NCBI RefSeq assembly: GCF_963675985.1
Contig: NZ_OY780958.1
Location: 3,906,001-3,970,000, forward strand
Direction: 5' to 3'
DNA: 64,000 nucleotides
From: an uncultured Roseibium sp.
GTDB lineage: Bacteria; Pseudomonadota; Alphaproteobacteria; Rhizobiales; Stappiaceae
Each line of letters starts with the position of its first letter. Position 1 is the stretch's first letter. The translations under genes and the position numbers were made by a program. Under the pieces are notes generated by a model that saw only the letters and a list, made by a program, of their open reading frames with translations, was not told where the DNA came from and ran no database searches. Shown in pieces: positions 50,348 to 59,552 of the stretch.

Positions 50348-51498
50348 AGTTCGTCATAGTGTCCAATCACCGTCGACCATGCATGTTGCTGGGCGGAGGT
50401 AACCGCCGACATTCTCAAGGCGGGAGCCTGTTCCAGTTCGGCCATGACGTGGGCAATCGTGCCCGCTGCCTGTTCGGACTCGGCAAAATCGGCCAGATGT
50501 ACCATCGGGTGGCGTTCGGCAAGCGCCCTAAATGCGGTGTTCGGCTGAACAACCGGCAGGAGCCCGGCGCTCAGGGCTTCGATCATAGCAATTCCGAAGC
50601 CCTCGTATTCCGACGCGCTGACGAAGATGCTGCTTCTGGACAGCACATCGCGAACCGCCGCATCGGACAAGCCAAGATGAAGATGCACATGGTTTTTTAG
50701 ATCCCTTGCGGCTGTCAGTTCCTCAAGGTTAGCCCTCGACAGGTCGGATGGAGACCCGATGATGTCGAGTTGCCATGCCGGATCGCTCCGAACCAGAGAC
50801 TGCAGCGCGTCCAGGGTCCGGTCGAGGCGTTTGTTGGCCGAAAACCGCCCAATGGTGACAAGCCGTTTTTCAGGCATGGGCGCCGCAGCATCATGAAATT
50901 TCGACAGATCGACGCCGTTTTCGATAAGCCGTGCCTTGGTCGGCGCCAGTTTTCTAAACATCTCCAGATCGTTGTTCGAGCAACACGCGATCGCGTCGTA
51001 GGACCGGGAGGACAGGCGGGTCATCGTATTGAGCCAGATCTTCTTGAAGCCAAGGCTCTGTTCGGTGTGAAAAAAGCCGCCATGGGTGGTCGCCACCAGC
51101 TTCCGCCGGTGAAACGGCTTTGCCAGTGCCAAAGCGTCGAAGAAGAAATCGACCGCATGCACATGGATCAGATCGGACTGCCCGAGGTTTGAAAATACCG
51201 CGGGTGCAAGTGGATAGCGGGTGCTGCCGTAATAGGGGATCCGGTGAACCGGAATTCCGTCGATGATGACGTCTTCCGGCAGGAACTGGTCCGGATGGGT
51301 GAACAGACGATCGAGCGTCAATACCCGCACGGAAGCAAACCGACCTTTCTGCCGGGCAACGAGATTACGGACGAAATCCTCCAATCCGCCAACCATCGGC
51401 GCGTACTGGCGGACCACATGCAGCAAGTGGACATTCGCAAACCCCTGCACGGGTTCAGCAGATTTCCCCTGGTCTCTGACGGGAGGGCTGGCATTCAT
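50323..51498 (-). CDS. Glycosyltransferase family 4 protein
   Basis: A 391-aa retaining GT-B enzyme. The N-terminal half contains HVVRQYAPMVGGLEDFVRNLV (acceptor side) and LIHVHAVDFFFDALAL; the C-terminal half has KRLVTIGRFSANKRLDRTLDAL and the donor-binding SASEYEGFGIAMIEALSAGLLPVVQ (EX7E). It adds a sugar to the lipid-linked repeat unit. GGGAAG 8 bases before the ATG supports the start. A degraded second copy of this gene lies at 53191-53776. Confidence 0.9.
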   Translation of the reverse strand: MNASPPVRDQGKSAEPVQGFANVHLLHVVRQYAPMVGGLEDFVRNLVARQKGRFASVRVLTLDRLFTHPDQFLPEDVIIDGIPVHRIPYYGSTRYPLAPAVFSNLGQSDLIHVHAVDFFFDALALAKPFHRRKLVATTHGGFFHTEQSLGFKKIWLNTMTRLSSRSYDAIACCSNNDLEMFRKLAPTKARLIENGVDLSKFHDAAAPMPEKRLVTIGRFSANKRLDRTLDALQSLVRSDPAWQLDIIGSPSDLSRANLEELTAARDLKNHVHLHLGLSDAAVRDVLSRSSIFVSASEYEGFGIAMIEALSAGLLPVVQPNTAFRALAERHPMVHLADFAESEQAAGTIAHVMAELEQAPALRMSAVTSAQQHAWSTVIGHYDELYADALYA

Positions 51499-51657
51499 GG
51501 ACGGAACTTCCCTGGTGCCGGCCCTCACCAAAAAAGAGGACCGTCGAACGAACGGTTGGAATAATAGCGCCTTGAATTAAAAGACCCCTTGCCTCGCCTT
51601 TAAAAGAGAAGCCTAATTTCAATTAGAGTATCGAATGTGTTAATCGACCGGAGCTTC

Positions 51658-52713
51658 ATGTTCATGACGGATCGAAATGCGGGAAAACGGTTGAGGTCGT
51701 GGGCTCTTCTGTGTGCCGTTCTCGCCGCTACGCCGGTGCAGGCGGCCCCTTGCTTGCGCGGCATAAACCTTGCCGGGGCCGAGTTCGGAGCGGTACCTGG
51801 AAAATACGGCAAAAACTATATCTATCCCTCGGACAAGACCCTTCTGTATTTTGCCCAAAAGGGCATGAATGTCGTTCGTTTGCCTTTCAAATGGGAGCGG
51901 TTGCAACCAAAGCTGAATGGCCCACTCGACGAGGCAGAACTCAATCGGATCAAGGAAACCGTCGATCAAGCATCCGCGCGCGGATTGACGACCATTCTCG
52001 ATCCTCACAACTATGCAGGCTACAATCAGATAAAGCTCGGAGAGGGCGATGTCACCGCGGCGGCTTTCGCCGATTTCTGGGCTCGTCTGGCGCCCCATTT
52101 TTCAGGGCGAGCGGACGTCGTTTATCTTCTGATGAATGAACCGGCAGGAATTACCGCCGCAACATGGCTGGAGGCGATCAACGCCGGGATCGCAGCCATT
52201 CGAAAGGCCGGTGCCGACAATCTTGTCATGGTACCCGGAACGATCTGGACCGGCGCATCGCACTGGTTCGATCGGCAACCCGGCGGGTCAAACGCGGAGG
52301 TCTTGCAGAATGTCCGCGATCCCCAGAACCGATTCGTGTTCGACATTCACCAGTACATGGACAGCGACTTTTCAGGAACGCACCAGACCTGTCCACGCGT
52401 CCAGGATGCGATCAAAGCACTCGAGGGCGTATCAGGCTGGTTCCGTCAGTACGGCTATGCGGGCTTCCTCGGCGAATTCGGCGGGACTAGTTCGCCTGAC
52501 TGCCTGGACGGTCTTGCCCGGATCGCCGACTACATCAATTCCCAAGGCGACACCTGGATCGGCTGGAGCGCCTGGGCGGCGGGACCATGGTGGGGTGACT
52601 ATCCGCTTTCCCTGCAGCCCAAAGAAGGCGTCGACAGACCGCAACTGAAGGTGCTGGAGCCTTATATCCGCGACGACGGTCTTGAAATGCCGGCCTGTCC
52701 CGCGCGCAAATAA
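51658..52713 (+). CDS. Secreted GH5 glycoside hydrolase (endoglucanase-like)
   Basis: 351 aa from the chosen ATG (GTG at 51637 and ATG at 51664 are alternatives). The signal peptide ends ATPVQA before APC. GH5 features: GINLAGAEFG, MNVVRLPFKWERLQP, ILDPHNY, the acid/base Glu in LLMNEPAG (Glu161) and the nucleophile Glu in GFLGEFGG (Glu273). It is an endoglucanase-type enzyme likely to trim or release the polymer made by this locus, as extracellular or periplasmic glycanases do in other exopolysaccharide clusters. A GGAG is 4 bases before the chosen ATG. Confidence 0.9.
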   Translation: MFMTDRNAGKRLRSWALLCAVLAATPVQAAPCLRGINLAGAEFGAVPGKYGKNYIYPSDKTLLYFAQKGMNVVRLPFKWERLQPKLNGPLDEAELNRIKETVDQASARGLTTILDPHNYAGYNQIKLGEGDVTAAAFADFWARLAPHFSGRADVVYLLMNEPAGITAATWLEAINAGIAAIRKAGADNLVMVPGTIWTGASHWFDRQPGGSNAEVLQNVRDPQNRFVFDIHQYMDSDFSGTHQTCPRVQDAIKALEGVSGWFRQYGYAGFLGEFGGTSSPDCLDGLARIADYINSQGDTWIGWSAWAAGPWWGDYPLSLQPKEGVDRPQLKVLEPYIRDDGLEMPACPARK

Positions 52714-52729
52714 TTCGAGCAGCCTGCTC

Positions 52730-53194
52730 TCAATGTCCGGCCTGGTCTGCTTTTGCACTCTTGGCCAACGTCACGATTTTTCCGGCAACTTCCCCCCAGC
52801 TCAGGATCCCTTCCCTGAACTTCTCGTTCCGCCCCATCGCAAGCGCCGTCTCTATTTTTCCCTTCCAGTCCTGCTCGTCATCGAGTGAATAACCAATCAG
52901 GTTGCCGCGCAGGTCCGGAATGAGATCAGGCGCCAGCACGGGCAGTCCGCAATAGGCATATTGCTGGAACTTGAGGCTGGTTTCGGCCAGATAGACATCG
53001 TCCATGGTCATCTTGTACGGCGCGATACCGAAATCCGCATGCTTCATCTAAGGAATAAGCTCGGTAAACGACCGCTCTCCGTAGTCGACGACATTCGCAG
53101 GTACCGCCTCCGAAAACCTGGCACCGAAGACATGATACGTCACATCGGGCGCCGTATGCGCCATGGCGCATTCGGCGGGTTCATCGAACAGCAT
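52730..53194 (-). pseudogene. GumK-like glycosyltransferase remnant (C-terminal part, nonsense mutation)
   Basis: Reads from MLFDEPAECAMAHTAPDV through YHVFGARF and ERSFTELIP to an in-frame TAG at 53048-53050, then continues MKHADFGIAPYKMTMDD, ETSLKFQQYAYCGLPVLAPD and GYSLDDEQ. This is the donor-side half of a GumK-type (GT70-like) glycosyltransferase; the N-terminal 200-250 residues are missing. The upstream breakpoint coincides with a junction to a second broken glycosyltransferase at 53191. A short active protein from the internal ATG at 53047 is very unlikely. Confidence 0.8.
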
Positions 53195-53776
53195 GTTGCT
53201 GGGCGGAGGTAACCGCCGATCTTCTCAAGGCGGGAGCCCGTTCCAGTTCGGCCATGACGTAGGTAATCGCGCTGGCCGCCTTTTCGGGATCAGTAAAATC
53301 AGCCAGATGGATCATGGGATGACGGTTCCGCAAGTCCTCTAAACGTCGTATTCGGCTGCACAATCGGAACGAGACCAGCGCTCAGGGCTTCGATGAGCGC
53401 AATTCCGAAACCTTCGTATTCCGATGCGCTGACGAAGAGGCTGCTTCCTGAAAGGACATCGCGGACCGCCGCCTTGGACAGCCCCAGATGCAAGTGCACA
53501 TGGTCAACAATGTCGCGTGCCATCTTGCGATAGGCGCCGGTCCGGGCCGGTAAAAAGACGGCCGAGCGTCAGGACCCTCAAGGATGCAAAACGCCCCTTC
53601 TTCCGGGCGACGAGATTGCGGACGAAATCCTCCAGACCGCCGACCATCCGCGCGTACTGGCGAACCACATGCACGATCCTCCTGTCAGAAAAGGAGGCCA
53701 GAGACGACCCGTTGCCGGCATCGTCGATCAGCTCAGACGCCGCGCCCGGTTCGACGATACGCGGCAGCACGGTCAC
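53191..53776 (-). pseudogene. Degraded second copy of the GT4 glycosyltransferase
   Basis: Clearly related to the intact gene at 50323-51498. A GTG at 53776, overlapping the deacetylase stop (GTGA), begins an N-terminal part with IVHVVRQYARMVGGLEDFVRNLVARKKGRFASLRVLTL. The frame then meets unrelated codons and a stop at 53504. After a large internal deletion the C-terminal part resumes in another frame (HVHLHLGLSKAAVRDVLSG, SASEYEGFGIALIEALSAGL), shifts frame again near 53325, and continues RHPMIHLADFTDPEKAA to TSAQQHA. At 53191-53219 it shares a 29-base identical run with 50381-50409 of the intact gene, the point where it joins the GumK remnant. Confidence 0.88.
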
Positions 53777-54876
53777 AATATGGCTCCGGCGTTCACCAGA
53801 GGCCTTCCACCACGTGAGGCGAGTGCCCGAAAGATACCATTCATGCCGCAAAGCGCCTGCGTTCGACTGTCTTCGGTATATTCCGCATCCTGTCTGGGAA
53901 TAAGGTACGGATCGGCGAAATGCTCGGGGAAAAGGCAGCCGGGTTCCGTGGTCATCGCTGCCGTGAAGCCCAGCGCCTTGACGATGTCCGCCTCGCGATG
54001 ACCGGACAGCGACGGAGCGCCGTAAGGATAGGCGAAATACGGCACCTCCCGTCCCAGGCGCTCCTCGAGAAACCGCTTGTTGGCCCCGATGTCGTCTTTC
54101 ACCTCCGTCTCTGACAAGAGCGTAAGCGCGCGGTGCGTCGTGGTATGGGCCCCGATCTCGATCAGAGGATGCCGGTCCGCAGCAATCATGTCCGCTTCGC
54201 TCATGACCAGGCTTTCGACAAGGTCCGGCAACAAAACCCGATGGGCATCGAAGACGTGCCCCAGCATATCCGCGCGATGAAAATCGTCCCAGACCCATGC
54301 GGTGAGGCGGCGCAAGGTCGCGATCTTGCCATCCACGTCCGGGCACTCGATCCGGATCCCCATCGGTTCCATGTCGATCCGGTCGTTGGTCAGGACCATA
54401 TGTCGAAGCCCGAGCCACCAGGCATTGATTTCGCGGGTCATCATCTGCGTCGGCACGAAGATGGTTGCAGGTGCCTCGTAGCGTTCCATGACCGGCAGGG
54501 CGAGTTCCAGATTGGACCGGTAACCGTCATCGAATGTCAGGACGACAAAAGGCCGGCCGGCTGGATCCTCGAGTCTTCTGTGAGCCTCGTCGAAGGTGAG
54601 GATATCGCGGCCGCTTTTGCGGATGCTTCCTAGCAACTCCTCAAAATCGGAAATTCGGCATCCCTGATCCAGTCTCTCGCGCGGATTGTGCGTGAACTCG
54701 TGGAACATTAGGATCACGCCCTGACCGCCGTAAACCCGGCCGATGACGCTTGCAAAACCGCTGTTGTAAAGAAATTGGAGGCCCAAAGTCTTCACGCGGC
54801 GCTTCAGCTTGCCCAGCCCACTGACGGAAGGACGCTCGCTTCTGGCATCCGCTTGCATATGTTGGGGCGACGTCAT
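53773..54876 (-). CDS. Polysaccharide deacetylase (NodB/CE4 family)
   Basis: 367 aa with the NodB homology domain: the Asp-Asp motif VVLTFDDGYRSN, a His-x3-His equivalent IGAHTTTHRALT and PYFAYPYGAPS. It removes N- or O-acetyl groups from the polymer or a precursor and depends on a divalent metal. No signal peptide is obvious, so it may act on cytoplasmic precursors. I chose the ATG at 54876; a TTG at 54900 is possible. Its stop overlaps the degraded GT4 gene. Confidence 0.9.
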   Translation of the reverse strand: MTSPQHMQADARSERPSVSGLGKLKRRVKTLGLQFLYNSGFASVIGRVYGGQGVILMFHEFTHNPRERLDQGCRISDFEELLGSIRKSGRDILTFDEAHRRLEDPAGRPFVVLTFDDGYRSNLELALPVMERYEAPATIFVPTQMMTREINAWWLGLRHMVLTNDRIDMEPMGIRIECPDVDGKIATLRRLTAWVWDDFHRADMLGHVFDAHRVLLPDLVESLVMSEADMIAADRHPLIEIGAHTTTHRALTLLSETEVKDDIGANKRFLEERLGREVPYFAYPYGAPSLSGHREADIVKALGFTAAMTTEPGCLFPEHFADPYLIPRQDAEYTEDSRTQALCGMNGIFRALASRGGRPLVNAGAIL

Positions 54877-55189
54877 TTTCGGCTCATTATCCAATGCCAA
54901 TACCTTCTGTCAGCTCTATGGTGCCAAGGTATAAAGAACAAAGTGAACAACCGGTTGAAACATCCGCATACTCCTAAGTCACCCATAATTATGCTTAATA
55001 CGAAGTTAACATAAATATGATGATTATATTCTTGTAAATCTAATTCCTAAAATATTTCATATTCCATTCAGAATATATGATGAAATTCGCCTTTGACCTA
55101 TCCCTCAAATTTACTGCAATTACTTATTTGAAAGGATTCTCCAATATCAAAAGCGCCAGCAAACTCTGGTGCTTCCATAAGGTTGTTTG
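54877..55189. other. AT-rich divergent control region
   Basis: About 310 bases without a gene and clearly AT-rich from about 54930 to 55150, in contrast to the surroundings. It must carry the promoters of the deacetylase and the following glycosyltransferase. A hairpin stands close to the latter's start (55151-55174). Confidence 0.45.
55151..55174 (+). promoter_or_regulatory. Hairpin in the 5' leader of the GT4 gene
   Basis: AAGCGCCAG (55151-55159), loop CAAACT, CTGGTGCTT (55166-55174): a 9-base stem with one G-U pair ending 15 bases before the ATG. No T-run follows, so it is a leader structure rather than a terminator. It may hide or expose the weak ribosome-binding site AAGGTTG. Confidence 0.4.
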
Positions 55190-56416
55190 ATGCGTATTTT
55201 AATGCCTTGCGCCGCATTTCCGCCAGTCGTCAACGGGGGCGGCCCGATTTCATCGTTCATTCTCGCCCAGTTGCTGGTGGACGCAGGTCACGATGTAAGG
55301 GTCGTTCATGTCGGCGACGAAGATCGGCACGAAATCTATGAGGGCGTGCCGGTGCACCGGATCAAGTCGCCGAATATCTACTGGAACTACTACACGCCGC
55401 AGCCTGCCTGGCAAAAAATGATCTGGCACGCGCTGGAAAACGGCAACCCGCGTGCCTATGTCGCCATGCGGCGGGAGATTGCCGACTTCAAACCAGACAT
55501 CATGCTTACGGTCAGCATCGAGAACATCAATGTAGCCTCCTGGGCGGCCGCGCGGACGGCGGGCATTCCGGTGGCTCATACAGTGTTCAGCACGTTCATG
55601 ATGTGCTGGCATGCCACCATGCAGAGGAACGGAAGCAATTGCTCCCGGCAATGCACTTCCTGCTGGCTGACATCCCTCGGCCGCCGCGCCTTGTCACGCT
55701 TCGTCGACACGCTTCTCGGCGAATCCCATGACATTTTAAAACGCCACATCGACGAAGGCTATTTCCCCAATGCCGTCCCCTACCGGATCCCGGCTGCGAT
55801 TGATGGGGTCCATGCAGAGGAACCGCGTCGCTTCCCTCGTAACCGACCCTTCCGGGTAGGGTTTTTAGGCGTGCACAACCGCTTCAAGGGTTTCGGGACA
55901 CTAGCGGAAGCCGCGCGCCTGACCTCCCCCGATAGTAATATCGAATTCTACATCGCAGGCACCGGCCACGATGCGTTTGCCGAAACCACCCGCAGACAGT
56001 TCCCTGCCGAGCGGACCAACTTTCTCGGCTGGACATCGCCCGAGACCTTTTTTCCTGAAATCGATGTCCTGGTGTATCCGACCATCGGCCGCGAAGCCTT
56101 TGGCCGCGCGTCGATCGAAGCGTTTTCTTACGCCATCCCTGTCATTTCCACCTCTATCGGCGGGGTTGCGGAGAACATCACCGATGGCGTCAACGGTTTC
56201 CACACGCCGCCCGATGATCCGGAAGCCTTGCGGGCACGCATTGAGATGCTGGCGAAGGACCCGCAGACCTATGAACGCCTGTCCGAAGGGGCCCTGGCGT
56301 CGGCGTCGGAATATCTCAAACCCCATGTCAGCGGCTTGTTATGCGCCGCCCTCCACGACACATTGGACCGGCACAATTCGCGCGCTTCCCGCGACCTTGT
56401 AGAAGCCGCACGATGA
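55190..56416 (+). CDS. Glycosyltransferase family 4 protein
   Basis: A 408-aa GT-B enzyme. The N-terminus MRILMPCAAFPPVVNGGGPISSFILAQLL shows the Gly-rich nucleotide-sugar loop; an unusual Cys cluster (CWHATMQRNGSNCSRQCTSC) occurs near residue 145, as in some GT4 proteins. The donor site lies in FRVGFLGVHNRFKGFGTL and IGREAFGRASIEAFSYAIPV. Its stop overlaps the flippase start (ATGA). Confidence 0.88.
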   Translation: MRILMPCAAFPPVVNGGGPISSFILAQLLVDAGHDVRVVHVGDEDRHEIYEGVPVHRIKSPNIYWNYYTPQPAWQKMIWHALENGNPRAYVAMRREIADFKPDIMLTVSIENINVASWAAARTAGIPVAHTVFSTFMMCWHATMQRNGSNCSRQCTSCWLTSLGRRALSRFVDTLLGESHDILKRHIDEGYFPNAVPYRIPAAIDGVHAEEPRRFPRNRPFRVGFLGVHNRFKGFGTLAEAARLTSPDSNIEFYIAGTGHDAFAETTRRQFPAERTNFLGWTSPETFFPEIDVLVYPTIGREAFGRASIEAFSYAIPVISTSIGGVAENITDGVNGFHTPPDDPEALRARIEMLAKDPQTYERLSEGALASASEYLKPHVSGLLCAALHDTLDRHNSRASRDLVEAAR

Positions 56417-57732
56417 CGATGCTCCGTTCGCTGTTGGAGCATATCGACCCGGCCAGCCTCTCCGTCTCTATCGGCAGCCGGCTCGGAAGCACGCTTCTGA
56501 GCTTCCTGGTGCTCTATGCTGCCAGCCACAGCATGGATACCGAGCAATATGGTCTCTACATCTTTCTGTTTTCAGTCGGCAACTCGCTCGGGCTGATTTT
56601 CGTGCTGGGACAACCAGTTCTGCTGGTCAAGCACTACCGTCTGGACGGACACACGAAGGGCAAGACCAACCAGGGCATTCTTTACACCAACGCCCTCTGG
56701 CTCACGCTGGGCATCGGAAGTCTGCTGCTAATTGCCATCCTGCTTCGGCTTTTCGGCGGCCATCTGCCTTCACCCTACAACGCCTTGCCGATCGCCTTCG
56801 TCTTTGCTGCCTTTTTTGCCTTCAGCGAATATCTTCAGAACTATTTTCGCATTCACGGACGGATAGCACTTTCGCTGGCCCCGCGCGAAAACATCTGGCG
56901 CATTCTCTGTGCCATCGCCCTTCCCCTGCTGGCATATGGAGGCTACCTGACAAGCGGCGTGACGGCTGCGGAGACCGTGACGCTCCTGCTCGGCGTCATG
57001 GTCAGCTTCCAGTGCTATCATTTCATCAAAGCCGAAGGGTTGTCCTTCCTCAGGGACTCCCGGGACAAGCCATCCAGGGAAACACGGCGGGCCTGGGCAC
57101 AAGAGAGCGGCTTTTTCACCGCGAACACCTTTTTCTCGGCCTCGGCCAGCTATCTGGAAACAATCCTGATCGGTATCGTTCTCGATTTGGAAGCGGCAGC
57201 CTTCTATTTCGTCGCCTACCGGATTTCCAGTTTGCTGACGCTGCCCGTTCTTGCCATCGACACCGTCGGCATTCCGCTAATTTCCGCGCGTTTTCAGGAA
57301 AAGGACCAGAAAGGCGCCCAGCGGATAACGTCGTGGCTATCCGCAGGCAGCTTCGTATGTGCCGTGCTCGGAGGCGTGTTCCTCTACTTCACCGGCGACT
57401 TCATCCTGGGCAAGTTCGACACGAACTTCGAACAACACTTCAACGTCCTTGTGATCCTCTGCCTTTCGGCAATGAGCAGCGCCTTTTTCGGCCCCGGAAC
57501 GTGGTTGATCATGATCGGTGGCGGCGAGAAATATCTGCTGGCGATGCGCAGTGTCGTTTTCGTCTTCTATATCGGCGCGCTGGCTCTGCTCGGCTTCGAG
57601 TACGGTCTTGCCGGCGTTGCCATTGCCGGATGGGTGCAACTGGTTGCCGTCCACCTGCTCAGCCGACGCTGGGTGATGCGGCGATGGCACATGGACAACG
57701 CTGCAACTTCATTTCTGTCGCAAATAGCCTAA
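56413..57732 (+). CDS. Wzx-like polysaccharide flippase
   Basis: 439 aa with about 12 transmembrane helices, a member of the MATE/MVF-like polysaccharide transport family. SIGSRLGSTLLSFLVLYAAS and EQYGLYIFLFSVGNSLGLIFVLGQPVL open the protein. It would flip the undecaprenyl-linked repeat unit to the periplasm for Wzy-type polymerisation. It is translationally coupled to the GT4 gene and followed by the two-domain hydrolase after 44 bases. Confidence 0.88.
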   Translation: MTMLRSLLEHIDPASLSVSIGSRLGSTLLSFLVLYAASHSMDTEQYGLYIFLFSVGNSLGLIFVLGQPVLLVKHYRLDGHTKGKTNQGILYTNALWLTLGIGSLLLIAILLRLFGGHLPSPYNALPIAFVFAAFFAFSEYLQNYFRIHGRIALSLAPRENIWRILCAIALPLLAYGGYLTSGVTAAETVTLLLGVMVSFQCYHFIKAEGLSFLRDSRDKPSRETRRAWAQESGFFTANTFFSASASYLETILIGIVLDLEAAAFYFVAYRISSLLTLPVLAIDTVGIPLISARFQEKDQKGAQRITSWLSAGSFVCAVLGGVFLYFTGDFILGKFDTNFEQHFNVLVILCLSAMSSAFFGPGTWLIMIGGGEKYLLAMRSVVFVFYIGALALLGFEYGLAGVAIAGWVQLVAVHLLSRRWVMRRWHMDNAATSFLSQIA

Positions 57733-57776
57733 CGCGGGCGCGCCGCCGGACATGACCGGCGGAAGGGAGACAAACG

Positions 57777-59543
57777 TTGTTCGACAAGAAAATATATCCC
57801 GCATATCACACGGTGAGGATCGGCGCGTCGGCCGGTCTTCTTCATGGCACGTGCGGGCGTACGGGAATCCTCATCTGCGACGACTGGGCGTATGAATCCC
57901 TGTGCGCACGGCGATCCCTGCGGATACTCGCCGATGATCTCGCCGGCGACGGCTATCCGGTTCTGCGCTTCGACTACCCTTCAATGGGAGAAACGATCCC
58001 CGAACCCGGCGGCGATGTGGATAGCCTCGCCCCCCTTGTCGACACCGTTTTGCAGGCCTGTGCCACATTGCGTTCGTCATCCGGTGTGACACAGATTGTG
58101 ATCGTCGGGCTCGGTTTCGGCTCCGCTATTGCGACCCGCTTGGCGACGCTGCCGGAAGCGGATATTTCCGGTGTGGTGCTTCTGGCGCCAGTCACGAGCG
58201 GCAGAGCCTATTTCCGCGAGCTCCAGCTTCGCGCAGCGATGATATCCAACATCACCAACGTGAAACCCGAGCCTGTTCCGGGCGTCGCGTTGTCGATTGC
58301 CGGATTGGACATGCGGGATGGCCTGGCGGCGGAGGTCAAGGCGCTGCGTATTTCGCCCGACATGCTTCCGGACACCATTCCCGCGCTTGTCTTGAGCCGT
58401 CCGGGCCGGGCGAATGAAGCGGCGTTCGCGGAGCAGATCGCGGCGCGGAATCCGGCGAATACCACTGCCACATTCGACGGCTATGATGACCTGATGACAG
58501 ATCCGACCGCTGCGATGACGCCTGTGGAAGCTTTCGGCACGGTTGTCGAATGGATCAAAGACCGCTTTCCGGCCGCCCCCGCAACAGACGTCGGAGAAAA
58601 ACTCGCTCCCTTTCCCTTGAAGGGGGACGGCTTTTCCGAAACGATCGAGCTGCTGGGCTGTGAAAGGCAGATCGTGGGCACCTGGTGCGAACCGGAGGGG
58701 GAGAGAACCGGGTCTGCAGTCCTGTTCCTCAACGCCGGAGCCTTACCCCGGTCAGGATGGGCAGGCAGCGTGAAAAATACCCAGCGCTGGCTCGCCCGCA
58801 ACGGCATTCCGTCGTTGCGAATTGATGTTTCGGATGTCGGAGACAGCCGGCCGGTCTCCTTCAGTGCTGAAATCGTCCATTACACCGCAGAGCAGGTCGA
58901 GGACGTGCGCGACGCACTGGATTTCCTGCAAAAGCGCGGCTGCGGCCATATCGTCGCTGCCGGCAGTTGCAGCGGCGCATATCTCGCACTCCGCAGTGCC
59001 ATCGCGGATGACCGGATCTCGGACGTCGTGGCGGTCAACCTGCAAAGGTTTCTGTGGGACCCGCGGGACGATCTTCGAAACGCCCTGCGTTTCGATCACA
59101 CGGATACCTCGGCCTATGCACGCAAACTCATCGACAAGGAAAAACTGAAGCGGCTCTTGTCCGGGGAGATTCCGATCTTTTCGCTGGCAACATTCCTGCT
59201 GCAAAGAACACTACGAAAGGTGGAGCAGAAACTTGCGCCCTATCTCTTCGGACTTTCCCCGTTCGCACGGATCTGTCGACAGGTGCATTCCGAACTGCGC
59301 GCTCTGAGCGATCGGGGGACCCGCGTCGACCTCATCTTCAGCATCGGGGATCCCGGCATTCCGCATATGGAACATATTCTCGGCAAGGACGGGATGCGTG
59401 CCGCGTCTTATCCGGGCCTTGAGCTCACCTTCATAAACGGGGCAGATCACAATCTGACGCCGAAATGCGCTCTGGAAATCTACCAACAGAAAATCCTGCA
59501 AGCCGCGTTCTCCGACCCTGAACGCACCGCTTCTGCTGCCTGA
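57777..59543 (+). CDS. Two-domain alpha/beta-hydrolase of the exopolysaccharide locus
   Basis: 588 aa, TTG start behind AAGGGAG. It holds two alpha/beta-hydrolase-like domains. The first (about 1-265) has the nucleophile-elbow sequence GLGFG at 111-115, with Gly at the Ser position, so it is probably not catalytic. The second (about 285-580) has GSCSG at 396-400 with Cys398 at the nucleophile position, an Asp in IFSIGDPG and a His in INGADHNL. Hydrolases with a CSGA-type elbow are frequent in exopolysaccharide and exosortase gene clusters, where they may add or remove acyl groups. The substrate is unknown. Confidence 0.8.
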   Translation: MFDKKIYPAYHTVRIGASAGLLHGTCGRTGILICDDWAYESLCARRSLRILADDLAGDGYPVLRFDYPSMGETIPEPGGDVDSLAPLVDTVLQACATLRSSSGVTQIVIVGLGFGSAIATRLATLPEADISGVVLLAPVTSGRAYFRELQLRAAMISNITNVKPEPVPGVALSIAGLDMRDGLAAEVKALRISPDMLPDTIPALVLSRPGRANEAAFAEQIAARNPANTTATFDGYDDLMTDPTAAMTPVEAFGTVVEWIKDRFPAAPATDVGEKLAPFPLKGDGFSETIELLGCERQIVGTWCEPEGERTGSAVLFLNAGALPRSGWAGSVKNTQRWLARNGIPSLRIDVSDVGDSRPVSFSAEIVHYTAEQVEDVRDALDFLQKRGCGHIVAAGSCSGAYLALRSAIADDRISDVVAVNLQRFLWDPRDDLRNALRFDHTDTSAYARKLIDKEKLKRLLSGEIPIFSLATFLLQRTLRKVEQKLAPYLFGLSPFARICRQVHSELRALSDRGTRVDLIFSIGDPGIPHMEHILGKDGMRAASYPGLELTFINGADHNLTPKCALEIYQQKILQAAFSDPERTASAA

Positions 59544-59552
59544 TGCGAACGC

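Noticed and set aside
53504..54418. 304-codon minus-strand frame as one protein
   Set aside because: Its first two-thirds are antiparallel-frame reading of the polysaccharide deacetylase; only the last part is the N-terminal piece of the degraded GT4 gene, which is annotated separately.
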